Assembly: GCA_014377485.1 (NCBI GenBank) | Contig: JACMPM010000069.1 | Span: 1-57,120 of the forward strand | DNA: 57,120 nucleotides | Source: Bacteriovorax sp. | GTDB taxonomy: Bacteria > Bdellovibrionota > Bacteriovoracia > Bacteriovoracales > Bacteriovoracaceae | Direction of reading: 5' to 3' | Shown: positions 1 to 8,388 of the stretch, one piece after another | Position numbering within the stretch: the stretch's first letter is position 1 | How the letters are laid out: each line of letters begins with the position of its first letter | Position numbers and translations under genes: made by a program | Notes under the pieces: model-generated | Told to the model about the DNA's origin: nothing | What the model saw: the letters and a program-made list of their open reading frames with translations, nothing else | The model's database searches: none

Positions 1-129
1 AAAAAAGATGTAGTTTATAATTCAGCACAGGAAACAAGCTGGCAAGATGTAAAAACTGCAGATCAAGTAGAAAAAGATACTCAAGAAGAATTTTTGGAAA
101 GCAATCGACGCAAGCTCGATATTATTTGA
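1..129 (+). CDS. C-terminal end of a protein truncated by the window edge
   Basis: Reading frame 1 is open from the first base to a TGA at 127-129 and gives 42 residues, rich in Lys, Glu, Asp and Gln, with no membrane segment. The 5' part lies outside the window, so no function can be assigned. It converges on the minus-strand gene at 170, and the hairpin between them could end transcription from both sides. Codon use looks like that of the neighbours, so the frame is probably real, but the fragment is short. Confidence 0.5.
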   Translation, partial: KKDVVYNSAQETSWQDVKTADQVEKDTQEEFLESNRRKLDII

Positions 130-137
130 TCAAAAAA

Positions 138-157
138 AAGGGCCTTAATAGGCCCTT
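138..157 (-). terminator. Intrinsic terminator of the 170-913 gene
   Basis: The inverted repeat AAGGGCC (138-144) / GGCCCTT (151-157) has a 6-base loop. On the minus strand it is followed by eight T (complement of 132-139). It sits 12 bases past the stop codon of the minus-strand gene and may also serve the plus-strand fragment that ends at 129. Confidence 0.85.
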
Positions 158-169
158 AACTAGCAAATT

Positions 170-913
170 CTATTTCTTCTTCTTCTTTCTCATTTTCAGA
201 ATAATAAATCCAACTGCACAAAGGCCTACGATCATCAGAATTGATTCTGTCGTACCTGCTCCGTCAGAACCACTGCCTTTTTTCTGAACATTTATATCAG
301 GTTTAGTATTAGCATCAACAACGGTTGTGCTATCAACTAAATCACCTTCAGCTTGTTTTGCCTTCCATTTACCGGCGTCAGCAGTTTTTTGATCGAAAAC
401 TTTTAAGGTAGCAACAACTTTTTCAAAAATATCCTGGTAAGCATCATAGTGATCTTTTGAAACAGAGAACGTCACTGCAACTCCTAGATTATCTTTAACT
501 GTTGCAAGGTAACGAGTATAAAAACCTGGAACTTCTGAAGCCAAGTGTAGGGCGTCAACCCAACGCTGACCATTGATCGTTTTAATGGCCACAGATTTTG
601 CTTCTGATATTTGAGTTTTTCCTCCAGGAAGATTAAAACTTTTGGCCTGTTTTAAATAGGCCTGGTAAGCATCAAGTGAATCTTGTTCACCTCTATACTT
701 TGCCGCTAAAATGATGATCGCTTCTTTCTTTCTGTCCTTATCATCACTCTGACAAACCCACTCAGAGCCTTCAAGAGCACAATCCCATCCAGTCGGTAAT
801 TCAAATTCTGAGAACTGGCTTGAAAAAGTTTTTGCGTGACCTAGAGCTGGAATGCCGAGAACTAGAACTAGTGAAAAAAATAAAGTTTTTAAACTTTGCA
901 TGTACTTGCCCAC
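170..913 (-). CDS. Secreted protein of unknown function with C-terminal membrane anchor and Lys tail
   Basis: I do not recognise the family. The 247-residue product begins with a signal peptide (hydrophobic residues about 9-24, ending GHA-K). A soluble domain of about 170 residues has one Cys pair (CALEGSEWVC). A linker rich in Gly, Ser and Asp leads to a single hydrophobic helix at about residues 222-240 and a final basic run (RKKKKK). This tripartite end resembles bacterial C-terminal sorting or anchoring signals, although no named motif is seen. The start could be the GTG at 913 or the ATG at 901; neither has a strong ribosome binding site. The gene stands alone, with a candidate promoter upstream and a strong terminator downstream. 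Confidence 0.7.
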   Translation of the reverse strand: MGKYMQSLKTLFFSLVLVLGIPALGHAKTFSSQFSEFELPTGWDCALEGSEWVCQSDDKDRKKEAIIILAAKYRGEQDSLDAYQAYLKQAKSFNLPGGKTQISEAKSVAIKTINGQRWVDALHLASEVPGFYTRYLATVKDNLGVAVTFSVSKDHYDAYQDIFEKVVATLKVFDQKTADAGKWKAKQAEGDLVDSTTVVDANTKPDINVQKKGSGSDGAGTTESILMIVGLCAVGFIILKMRKKKKK

Positions 914-945
914 ATCTTTTTAAGAAGGTTAATATGTTTATGATA

Positions 946-973
946 ATTCTACACGATAACATTGGTTTAACAA
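946..973 (-). promoter_or_regulatory. Candidate sigma70-type promoter for the 170-913 gene
   Basis: On the minus strand TTGTTA (968-973) and TAGAAT (946-951) are separated by 16 bases, about 33 bases before the first possible start codon. The match to TTGACA/TATAAT is moderate, and AT-rich DNA gives such matches by chance. Confidence 0.4.
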
Positions 974-1004
974 AACAGTTAAATAATTCCACTTGGATGG
1001 AAAT

Positions 1005-2168
1005 CTAGTACCCACGAGCCGCAAAGCCGGGTTTTATCTCTATTTCCTTATACTTTTTAGTGAGTTTGATAACCGCCCAATCTGATCCAACTTCAAAGAC
1101 CACTCCGGAGCCCACTAAAACGTTACCGCCAAAATAATCTGTCTGGTAGATATCGAACTTAGCTCCCTTTTCCACATCGGTAGAGAGGCCCTGGTCGATT
1201 TTTATGAAGTTACCTCTAGCTGAAACTTTTAAAACCGAACCATCGATATGGTACTCTTTAAAGGTTTCAATCTTGATTGACTCGGAAGTCACACCAACTG
1301 AATTCCAGCTTAGACTGGCAAGAATAATATTTCCTTTATCAGTAGAGCGACCTGCGATGATTGATTCACCTTTTATTCCAAATAAAAATTTATCGAAGGC
1401 ATAATTGGCTCCAATATAAGGAGATGTCTTTTCGCGATTGAGAGAATTGAACAAATAGGATTGTCCTGTGTTCATTAATGGTTTTGTAGTTGGAGCATTG
1501 GTATATTGATCTCGCTTCAAAGAACGAATCCCTTCAATACCTACCAGCAAACTGAGTCTGGTAAATTTATAAAGAGCTTCGGCCTTATAGACCACTTCAG
1601 AACTTAGATCATTTGGTGGAGAATTATAGCCTACTTTAAAATCGAGCTTCCATGGATTTGCCAGATAAGTAGCGTAGAAATCAACACCGTATTCAGTTCC
1701 ATCGTCACCAAGAATAACTTCTTGCTGAGTATTGGTGTAGATGGAATTGGTGTAGAGAGTTTTTCGGTAACGAAGTCCCAAGGCATATCGAAGTAGATTA
1801 ATGGGTTCAAAAGCATATTTAGCCTCGACTCCCACCGACTCCGGTCCCGAATTAGAGGCCGTAACCGCTCCATTGCTTGAACTCACACTTCTTAATCTTG
1901 CCATAAGCGAAGTTTCTAAATTAGAACTGAGACCATAAGAAATTTTAAGATCAGTGTCGATCAAACGATATGAACTGTTATCAAGTTTTGGAACCTCTAA
2001 GCCGTCATTGTCAAAATGAGCAGTCATTGAAAAAACGGAAGCCTCAACTTGTATAGCATATGCTTTATGGTTTAATAATTCTGCTCCACCTCTTTGAACG
2101 GCAGCTGCTTGAGCGCTAAAAAAAGTAGAACAAAAAAAAAGAAAACAAGAAATTAGAAATTTTGACAT
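1005..2168 (-). CDS. Probable outer-membrane beta-barrel protein with C-terminal FlgT-C-like domain
   Basis: The 387-residue product has a signal peptide (cleavage probably after FSAQA, about residue 21). About residues 25-290 show alternating polar/aromatic strands typical of a porin-like barrel, for example LETSLMARLRSV and LRYALGLRYRKTLY. The last 80 or so residues (GNFIKIDQGLSTDVEKGAKF onward, then VLVGSGVVFEV) look like the small beta domain at the C-terminus of flagellar assembly protein FlgT, often found on envelope proteins. The gene overlaps the upstream 2153-2755 gene by 16 bases, so the two are probably co-transcribed. The barrel and domain calls are from sequence texture, not alignment. 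Confidence 0.55.
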   Translation of the reverse strand: MSKFLISCFLFFCSTFFSAQAAAVQRGGAELLNHKAYAIQVEASVFSMTAHFDNDGLEVPKLDNSSYRLIDTDLKISYGLSSNLETSLMARLRSVSSSNGAVTASNSGPESVGVEAKYAFEPINLLRYALGLRYRKTLYTNSIYTNTQQEVILGDDGTEYGVDFYATYLANPWKLDFKVGYNSPPNDLSSEVVYKAEALYKFTRLSLLVGIEGIRSLKRDQYTNAPTTKPLMNTGQSYLFNSLNREKTSPYIGANYAFDKFLFGIKGESIIAGRSTDKGNIILASLSWNSVGVTSESIKIETFKEYHIDGSVLKVSARGNFIKIDQGLSTDVEKGAKFDIYQTDYFGGNVLVGSGVVFEVGSDWAVIKLTKKYKEIEIKPGFAARGY

Positions 2169-2755
2169 AATTGGTTCACGAAAAAAAAATGATCTCGAGT
2201 ATCGAAATCATAAAGGTTAGTCTTAGCAATCCATTGCTGGGGGCCCTTCTCAAAGAGCACGAAACTGGCCCCATTCATTACAAAGGGGGAGGAGAACTCA
2301 ATCTTGGCTGTCTCTATCGCCGACTCCATATGATCGCTGTAATCAAATCGGCCAATGGGTAAAAGTGGATTGGTCGTTTCCTTTGATTTTTTAAACCGCG
2401 CACCAGATTCTTTTAAAAAAGAATGCAAAGACTCCTGGCAATAAAAGAGGTCGGGAGAAATTTTGGGTGTCAGACCCAGTACTCCTTTTTTCCCCATAGA
2501 AAAACTAATGCCATTAAATTCGATTTGAGAAATTTGATCGATCCCAAGAAGATGACTGTCTAAAAGATCTGATAGATCTTCTTCAAAATTATTAATTTCA
2601 TCATTTTTTTGAAAATCAATTGTAAATGGAGGCAAAAGAGTTAATTGAAGCTTTTCACCTTTTTGATACTTGGAATCAAAACGCTTCCGGAAGCTTTCAA
2701 TTTTCGTATGGTGGATAGAGCTTGGATCAAAAGTCAGACCGATAAAAAATTCCAA
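2153..2755 (-). CDS. 2H phosphoesterase / 2',5' RNA ligase-like protein lacking both catalytic His
   Basis: The 200-residue cytoplasmic protein has the frame of a 2H phosphoesterase. The segment QLTLLPPF lines up with the usual HITLxPPF, and LLPIGRF lines up with the usual HLTLGRF. In both places the catalytic His is replaced (Gln and Leu), and the second Thr is Pro. Family members join or open 2',5' RNA linkages or cyclic phosphates, so this protein should not catalyse that chemistry by the known mechanism; a binding role is possible. It overlaps the downstream outer-membrane gene by 16 bases. The assignment rests on two short motifs and their spacing. Confidence 0.4.
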   Translation of the reverse strand: MEFFIGLTFDPSSIHHTKIESFRKRFDSKYQKGEKLQLTLLPPFTIDFQKNDEINNFEEDLSDLLDSHLLGIDQISQIEFNGISFSMGKKGVLGLTPKISPDLFYCQESLHSFLKESGARFKKSKETTNPLLPIGRFDYSDHMESAIETAKIEFSSPFVMNGASFVLFEKGPQQWIAKTNLYDFDTRDHFFFVNQLCQNF

Positions 2756-2826
2756 AGCGCACTCCAGTTTAAAGTTTATCTTATTAATAGCTTAAGAAGA
2801 TTCTGAACTGGTGACAAGGATTAAAT

Positions 2827-3558
2827 TTAAACGGCTTTTTTTTGCTCTATTACCTGAGTTGTAATCGAAGGGCCCGGGAGAAAAATACGATTGATCCAGC
2901 AGTTGTTTGAAATTTCAGATTCAAATTTTCCACCACACTCTAAAGCGAGATGATGAATGGACTCCAAACCTAATCCGCCTGCTTTGTTTGAAAAATTTTT
3001 ATCAAGTATTAGCTGAGACAGTTCGTCAGATATTTTTTTTAATTCCTGATTTGAATTGTTTTGGTTTCTAGTTTCAATAGTCAAACCTGATTCATTAAAT
3101 TGAAAATGGATATGGACTTCATTTGTTTTAGCTTCGCTCATATTTTTAATCAGGTTATTAAAAATTCGGTAGAAAACCGGAAAATAAACCACTGAAGTCT
3201 CATCTTCCTTAAAATCTTTATGAATAAAAGTTTGAACAGTCTCTGCTGGTAAATAAGTTTGAATCAAACTCTTCACTGCAATTTCTGCAATACTAAATGG
3301 AACCCAATCATAGGTATTGGGTAAATTTTTATGCTTATATTGAAAGTGATCTTTTATTAAACTTTGAAGTGTGCGGACTTCTTTTTCCAGCATTTTAATT
3401 TCTTCGACACTGATTACTTTATTAATGCTCTGACGTTGGTTAAAAAAAAGAATGAGTCCGTGAGTTTGATTGATGATATCGTGAAAAAAAAGACGTTCAC
3501 GCTTATTGTGATCGCCAAGATTATGTTCTTTTAGGTCTTTCTTTTTAAACCAAAACAT
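2827..3558 (-). CDS. Soluble sensor histidine kinase-like protein
   Basis: Read from the ATG at 3558, the product is 243 residues with no membrane segment and no sensor domain. An H-box-like helix (RLFFHDIINQTHGLILFF) is near the N-terminus. It is followed by an N-box (FNNLIKNMSEA) and a G-box with the ATP lid (AGGLGLESIHHLALECGGKF), so this is a minimal DHp plus HATPase_c protein. Such proteins autophosphorylate on His and need a separate receiver; no response regulator is nearby. A TTG at 3579 would add seven residues but has no ribosome binding site, whereas GAGGG precedes the ATG. The gene follows eno by about 50 bases on the same strand, separated by a perfect 9-bp hairpin. Confidence 0.65.
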   Translation of the reverse strand: MFWFKKKDLKEHNLGDHNKRERLFFHDIINQTHGLILFFNQRQSINKVISVEEIKMLEKEVRTLQSLIKDHFQYKHKNLPNTYDWVPFSIAEIAVKSLIQTYLPAETVQTFIHKDFKEDETSVVYFPVFYRIFNNLIKNMSEAKTNEVHIHFQFNESGLTIETRNQNNSNQELKKISDELSQLILDKNFSNKAGGLGLESIHHLALECGGKFESEISNNCWINRIFLPGPSITTQVIEQKKAV

Positions 3559-3597
3559 CAGGCCCTCTTGTGTCTTCAAACTTTTGAGGAGGGCCTG
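3559..3597 (-). promoter_or_regulatory. Hairpin between eno and the kinase gene, containing the kinase ribosome binding site
   Basis: CAGGCCCTC (3559-3567) and GAGGGCCTG (3589-3597) form a perfect 9-bp stem with a 21-base loop. On the minus strand the 3' arm holds the GAGGG that precedes the kinase ATG at 3558. No T-run follows, so a plain intrinsic terminator is less likely than a translation-masking or mRNA-end structure. Confidence 0.5.
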
Positions 3598-3609
3598 AAA
3601 ACACTTAAT

Positions 3610-4890
3610 CTACTTTACTGGTAGATAAATTGCTTTTGGGCCGAGCTCCTCTTCAATGCGAAGAAGTTGATTGTATTTTTCCATGCGGTCTGAGCGGCTA
3701 GCTGAACCTGTCTTAATATGAGCAGATCCAGTGGCCACAGCTAAATCAGCGATAAATGAATCTCCAGTTTCGCCTGAGCGGTGAGAGATGATGGCCTTAT
3801 AATTATTTTTATAACCCAACTCCATCGCTTCAAACGTTTCAGTGAGTGTCCCAATTTGGTTAACTTTCACTAAAATGGCATTGGCTTCACCCGTCTTAAT
3901 CCCGGCTTCAAAAATTTTCTTATTAGTAACAAAAAGATCGTCACCAACTAAAACAACTTTTGATCCAAGTACACGAGTAAGTTCAATCCAGCCCTGATGA
4001 TCCCCTTCATCCAGACCATCTTCTATGGAATAGATCGGATACTTCGAGCATAATTCTGAATAATATTTGATCATATCAGAAGTACTTAACTCTTTTCCTT
4101 GCATATTATATTTTCCATTCTTGTAGAATTCAGAAGCTGCTGAATCTAGGGAAATAGAAATATCCACACCAGGAGTATAACCAGCATCTTTAATTGCCTT
4201 TAAGATACAATCAATCGCTTCTTCGTGAGATTTTAAATCTGGAGCAAATCCACCTTCATCTCCAACGTTAGTCGAATAGTGAGCATCGTGAAGAACTTTC
4301 TTCAAGGCGTGAAATACCTCAACTCCAGCTCGAAGATTTTCAGAAAATGATTTTTTTAAATGAGGCACAATCATAAATTCTTGAATATCAAGATTGTTTG
4401 AAGCATGTGCTCCCCCGTTGATAATATTCATTAACGGAGTTGGCATAATGTATTTATGGTGAGCATTTGGGGCGTGAAGTTTTTCTGATAGGTATTGAAA
4501 CAAACTCATTTTGAGATCAAGTGCACCGGCCCTAGCAACGGCCATTGAAACACCCAAAACAGCATTAGCACCCAATTTAGCTTTATTTTCAGTTCCATCT
4601 AACTCAATCATTAAAAGATCTATTTTCTTTTGATCTGTAACTTCCAGGCCAATAAGTTTTGGTGCTATAAGTTCAGAAATATTCTTGACTGCATGTAGAA
4701 CAGATTTCCCCATATAATAAGATTTATCACCATCGCGAAGTTCCAGCGCTTCTTTAGATCCAGTAGAAGCTCCGGAAGGAACTGCAGCGCGCCCCATGAA
4801 ACCGTCTTCAGTAAAGACATCTACTTCAACTGTTGGGTTTCCGCGTGAATCGAGAATTTGACGGGCCTGAATTTTTTTGATCTTTGACAT
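3610..4890 (-). CDS. eno: Enolase
   Basis: The 426-residue product is full length for bacterial enolase, which converts 2-phosphoglycerate to phosphoenolpyruvate in glycolysis. Family signatures are plain: [14 protein letters not shown] near the N-terminus, the GASTG loop, [16 protein letters not shown], the metal ligand region [10 protein letters not shown] and VGDDLFVTN, the catalytic-Lys region [10 protein letters not shown], and [15 protein letters not shown] near the end. AAAGGA about 8 bases before the ATG supports the start. The gene follows murI by two bases, so the binding site lies inside the murI end and the two are probably translated from one mRNA. Confidence 0.97.
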   Translation of the reverse strand: MSKIKKIQARQILDSRGNPTVEVDVFTEDGFMGRAAVPSGASTGSKEALELRDGDKSYYMGKSVLHAVKNISELIAPKLIGLEVTDQKKIDLLMIELDGTENKAKLGANAVLGVSMAVARAGALDLKMSLFQYLSEKLHAPNAHHKYIMPTPLMNIINGGAHASNNLDIQEFMIVPHLKKSFSENLRAGVEVFHALKKVLHDAHYSTNVGDEGGFAPDLKSHEEAIDCILKAIKDAGYTPGVDISISLDSAASEFYKNGKYNMQGKELSTSDMIKYYSELCSKYPIYSIEDGLDEGDHQGWIELTRVLGSKVVLVGDDLFVTNKKIFEAGIKTGEANAILVKVNQIGTLTETFEAMELGYKNNYKAIISHRSGETGDSFIADLAVATGSAHIKTGSASRSDRMEKYNQLLRIEEELGPKAIYLPVK

Positions 4891-4892
4891 GG

Positions 4893-5717
4893 TTATTTTC
4901 CTTTGAAAGGTCCGTGTAAGGACTCACGATTTTTTTGGATCCATAAATTATTTGAGGTTGAGAGAAAATTATAAAATTTTGAAGGCACTTGACCAGATAC
5001 TTTAGATTCATTTTTTATCGTAGTGAGATCAACTACTCTTTGGGCCACATGAGAGCATGGTGAAATCGCCTTTAAATCGAGCAGTTTTTCTATTCGCTCT
5101 CTCACTAATGGATAATGAGTACAGCCAAGAATGGCGTAAGCATAGTGATGAGATTTTAAAAAGGATAACTCGTTTTCAAATTCTTTTTCAAATTGATCTT
5201 TGTGATCTGGATGATAATAATAGTCTTCAATTAATCTTGCTAAATTTTTTAAACTATAATGATCTATTTGTGAATCTGGATCCAGGCGCTCTTTGAGTCT
5301 TTTGAAACGCTCCGACTTTCCCGTCGATTCAGTTGTAAGAACCATCATCTTTTTTTCTAGACCTTCAGGCATTATATAATAGGCATTCAAATAAGGCTCA
5401 ACTCCTACAAAAGGAATACCTTTAAACTTCTCACGCAATAAATCAATACTAGCGGCCGTAGCTGTGTTGCAGGCCACGACGATTAGTTCTACACCGTGAG
5501 CTATAAGCTCTTCAGCAATATTAAAAGATCGTTCAGTGATAAATTCATCTGACTTGGGGCCATAGGGAGCATTAGCATCATCACTTACATAATAATAACT
5601 AGCTTCGGGCATCAGTTTGAAGAGTTCACCGAGGACGCTATAGCCTCCGATCCCTGAATCAAAGAGCCCTATTTTTTTTTCCTTAATAATTTTGTCAGTG
5701 TTTGTCATATCAGGCAT
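4893..5717 (-). CDS. murI: Glutamate racemase
   Basis: This enzyme supplies D-glutamate for peptidoglycan by interconverting L- and D-glutamate. [10 protein letters not shown] holds the conserved Asp-Ser, and the two catalytic Cys are in [11 protein letters not shown] and [19 protein letters not shown] is also typical. The start is uncertain: TTG at 5741, ATG at 5717 or ATG at 5708 are in frame. I chose 5717, giving 274 residues, close to the family length, although no strong ribosome binding site is seen. It is the first gene of a murI-eno-kinase unit. Confidence 0.93.
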   Translation of the reverse strand: MPDMTNTDKIIKEKKIGLFDSGIGGYSVLGELFKLMPEASYYYVSDDANAPYGPKSDEFITERSFNIAEELIAHGVELIVVACNTATAASIDLLREKFKGIPFVGVEPYLNAYYIMPEGLEKKMMVLTTESTGKSERFKRLKERLDPDSQIDHYSLKNLARLIEDYYYHPDHKDQFEKEFENELSFLKSHHYAYAILGCTHYPLVRERIEKLLDLKAISPCSHVAQRVVDLTTIKNESKVSGQVPSKFYNFLSTSNNLWIQKNRESLHGPFKGK

Positions 5718-5755
5718 TATCTTAAACAAAGAAATGATCAAAGTTAAGGGTAAAA

Positions 5756-6505
5756 ATGTTCACTTTTCTAAACTTTATAAAAAAAAGTTTTACTATTCAG
5801 GCTTCGAAACCACTGACGCAATTTTATCAACAATCTGCCATAAACTCGACTCAATGGGTATCGCTGGCCATTAACAAAAATAGCATTGCCGGGAGCTTTC
5901 TCACTAAGGAGCTTGACCTTCTGACAGAATCCGACTTTTTTAGTCTCAAAATGGCCGAAACCAATGAGGGAATACTCCATCAAATCTGGAGAAATCAGCA
6001 ATCGATTTGCAAGTCCAATATCGAGCGCAATTCTCCACTCCTTTTAGAATTTAATCTACTTATAAATAAGCTCATAGAAGCTGAAATCCACTACTTTCAA
6101 AATCAATTGAACCAATCTCAGGTTGATAAAATCTTTTCTCCTAATGAGGTTTCCCAAGAAGAAAAAGCATTGGAATGGTTGAGAGTCAGTTTTCAAGTAT
6201 TAGAGAAAGCTGTTATTGAAAGCCTGACTAATCCCGAATATCTTTTCCAGACACTTTTATTTTTCGGCATTAATCCAAAAACAAAAACTCATGAAATTCG
6301 TATAATCACCTTTAATCTTGATATTAAATTTGAGCTTCATAATAATGGTTCACTTCGCGTGAAAATTTACAATGATAAAAGTGGCGAGTTAGGAAGCAAT
6401 AAAAAAACGGATCTAGAAGGCGATTTTAATTTTAGAAAGCGAGAAATGCTTGATGAATTAACAAAATTATTCTCAGTCCTCTCGCCTGGCATAAAGTGGT
6501 CTTGA
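5756..6505 (+). CDS. Hypothetical protein
   Basis: I do not recognise this 249-residue protein. It has no signal peptide or membrane segment, and is rich in Gln, Asn, Leu and Phe. The middle (about residues 85-165) is probably helical, and the last third has beta-type stretches (HEIRIITFNLDIKFELHNNG). It starts 38 bases from the divergent murI start, and it converges with nth four bases past its stop. Nothing around it suggests a function. Confidence 0.6.
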   Translation: MFTFLNFIKKSFTIQASKPLTQFYQQSAINSTQWVSLAINKNSIAGSFLTKELDLLTESDFFSLKMAETNEGILHQIWRNQQSICKSNIERNSPLLLEFNLLINKLIEAEIHYFQNQLNQSQVDKIFSPNEVSQEEKALEWLRVSFQVLEKAVIESLTNPEYLFQTLLFFGINPKTKTHEIRIITFNLDIKFELHNNGSLRVKIYNDKSGELGSNKKTDLEGDFNFRKREMLDELTKLFSVLSPGIKWS

Positions 6506-6509
6506 ATAT

Positions 6510-7163
6510 TTACTTTTTAGTAATGATAGGATTTTTTTTCAAAATATTAAAAGCAGAACATATTTCACATGATAGTCCGTCACAACCTCGAGCACTACAG
6601 TATTCGCGTCCATAAAAAATAATCTGCAAATGAAGCTTGTTCCATTTATCTTCAGGAAAGATTTTTTTTAAATCCTTTTCCGTCTGCTCAACATTTTTTC
6701 CATTAGTAAGACCCCATCGCTGTGCCAATCTATGGATGTGAGTGTCCACAGGAAAGGCAGGAATTCCAAAACTCTGCGCCATAACTACTGAAGCTGTTTT
6801 ATGACCGACTCCAGGAAGGGACTCAAGGGCCTCAAAACTTTGCGGCACATGACCTTCATACTTATCTATTAAAATCTGTGAGAGTTCGTGGATAGCTTTT
6901 GATTTTCTGGGCGAAAGCCCACAAGGCTTAATAATGCTGGCAATTTCATCAACGGTCAGTTTGACCATTTTTTCTGGCGCATCGGCCTTCTTAAAAAGGG
7001 CCGGTGTAATTTTATTTACTCGCACATCCGTGCACTGAGCGGATAGTAAGACCGCGATTAATAGGGTGTAAGGATCGCTATGATCCAGTGGAATGGGAGT
7101 TTCTGGATAGAGCTCCTCCAACCTTCTAAGAATATAACTAGCTTTTTCTTGGCGTAATGACAT
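6510..7163 (-). CDS. nth: Endonuclease III (DNA glycosylase/AP lyase)
   Basis: The 217-residue product is full length. It removes oxidised pyrimidines and nicks AP sites in base-excision repair. The helix-hairpin-helix LPGVGHKTA carries the catalytic Lys, and the catalytic Asp is in FPVDTHIHRLAQRWGL. The C-terminal iron-sulfur loop has four Cys at 189, 194, 199 and 202. The spacing (4, 4, 2) differs from the classical 6, 2, 5, so the cluster may be bound differently or be absent. The gene is single and converges with the 5756 gene. Confidence 0.93.
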   Translation of the reverse strand: MSLRQEKASYILRRLEELYPETPIPLDHSDPYTLLIAVLLSAQCTDVRVNKITPALFKKADAPEKMVKLTVDEIASIIKPCGLSPRKSKAIHELSQILIDKYEGHVPQSFEALESLPGVGHKTASVVMAQSFGIPAFPVDTHIHRLAQRWGLTNGKNVEQTEKDLKKIFPEDKWNKLHLQIIFYGREYCSARGCDGLSCEICSAFNILKKNPIITKK

Positions 7164-7236
7164 GTTAATATTGTGACAAAACGAAGCTATTTAATCAATT
7201 ATTAAAAAAAAATTAAGTAGGAATAAAATACTTAGT

Positions 7237-7264
7237 TTGGAAAATGGTAAACTGAGTTTACAAT
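7237..7264 (+). promoter_or_regulatory. Candidate sigma70-type promoter for the protein-glutaminase gene
   Basis: TTGGAA (7237-7242) and TACAAT (7259-7264) are 16 bases apart and lie 33 bases before the ATG at 7298, in the 128-base gap between the divergent nth and glutaminase genes. Confidence 0.45.
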
Positions 7265-7297
7265 TTTAGTATGATATATCGATAACAGTGGGTGACT

Positions 7298-8041
7298 ATG
7301 TTTCGCAATTTGTTTCTTTTCTTTTTTATGGCCTTCAATCTTCTAAATTATAGCTATGCCATTACAAATAATTCTACGAATGAAAACTTTAGTAGCACTT
7401 TAAAAAAAGTTGCCCCGGCCGTCAGTAGCGCTGGAACGATTGATTATAAAGCTGGGTGTTCAAGTTGTGCACAGGCTGCCTCGAACGAAAGAAGTGCTAC
7501 GCTAATTTCAAAAGATAATAATCAAAAAATCGATCTTACTATTTTAAGTGAGGATGAGGTCAATAATACCTTTACAGAAATTGCAGCTCGAGATGACATC
7601 CCCTTTGCCTATCCAATGGATGGTTGTTATGCACGTGCTCATAAAATAGTTCGTATTTTAGAAGACAAAGGAATCATTGCGGGAAAAGCTTTTCTTGAGG
7701 GTGAACTCTTTATTGATACAAAATATGGTGAAGTTGGCTGGGGATATCATGTGGCCCCAGTGGTATTAGTTAAAAAAGGCAACGCTATACTCCCATATGT
7801 TATTGACCCTTCTCTATTTTCAAAAGCTGTTCCCTACGAAGAATGGAAAGCTAAAATAACTTCAAAATCAAAATCAAAACTAGCTCGCGAATACTTCACG
7901 AACCGCTTTGCCTACGATCCCGGTGATAGAGTTTTGTCATTAAAAGCCTATGAAGATGAAAATATTGATGACATGGAAAGTACTAATAGAAACTTCACCC
8001 GCGTTCTTGCCATGTATAACACTACGAAAGGTAAAAAATAA
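7298..8041 (+). CDS. Secreted protein-glutaminase (protein-glutamine deamidase)
   Basis: Enzymes of this family deamidate glutamine side chains in proteins, using a Cys-His-Asp triad on a papain/transglutaminase-like core. From the ATG at 7298 the product is 247 residues with a signal peptide (about residues 1-22). The triad candidates are C110 in MDGCYARAHK, H151 in GWGYHVAP and D170 in VIDPSLF. Their spacings (41 and 19) nearly equal those of the Chryseobacterium enzyme (Cys156, His197, Asp217). Residues from about 23 to the mid-80s would then be a pro-region, including a CSSC pair. A GTG six bases upstream is an alternative start. The gene has its own candidate promoter, and a small secreted protein follows 18 bases downstream. 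Targets are unknown; in a predator they could be prey proteins. Confidence 0.8.
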   Translation: MFRNLFLFFFMAFNLLNYSYAITNNSTNENFSSTLKKVAPAVSSAGTIDYKAGCSSCAQAASNERSATLISKDNNQKIDLTILSEDEVNNTFTEIAARDDIPFAYPMDGCYARAHKIVRILEDKGIIAGKAFLEGELFIDTKYGEVGWGYHVAPVVLVKKGNAILPYVIDPSLFSKAVPYEEWKAKITSKSKSKLAREYFTNRFAYDPGDRVLSLKAYEDENIDDMESTNRNFTRVLAMYNTTKGKK

Positions 8042-8059
8042 TTAAAAGGAATTAAAGTT

Positions 8060-8356
8060 ATGAAAAAAATATTATTAATCCTGGCAACTCTTCTTGTATC
8101 GGCCTCAACCATTGCAGACACAAAAATGAAAAATGAAATTACTGATTCTTTTACAGATAAAGTAAAAACAATCAAGGAAGATGAAAAAGAAATGGTGGTG
8201 CAGTTTGCTCGCCATGCGGCCCTCTACAAAATGGCAAAAACAAATCCGCGCTATGAAGAATTAAAAACTAAACTAGAAAAATTGAAAAAAGAAGAAAAGA
8301 AAGTTAAAGTTGTAGCAGTCATACCGATGATGGAAATAAAAGATATCACCGAATAA
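8060..8356 (+). CDS. Small secreted Lys/Glu-rich protein
   Basis: The 98-residue product starts with a clear signal peptide (MKKILLILATLLVSASTIAD). A charged helical stretch rich in Lys and Glu (about residues 45-85) follows, ending in a hydrophobic VVAVIPMMEI segment. There are no Cys residues after the signal peptide. I do not recognise the family. It lies 18 bases after the protein-glutaminase on the same strand, so co-expression is likely and a role as partner or inhibitor is possible, but only the position suggests it. Confidence 0.6.
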   Translation: MKKILLILATLLVSASTIADTKMKNEITDSFTDKVKTIKEDEKEMVVQFARHAALYKMAKTNPRYEELKTKLEKLKKEEKKVKVVAVIPMMEIKDITE

Positions 8357-8388
8357 TAACTTTACTCACAAGATTCCTCGGAGGGCCT

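Noticed and set aside
820-1008. Overlapping short open frames on both strands around 801-1008
   Set aside because: They cover the start and promoter region of the 170-913 gene and encode no recognisable protein.
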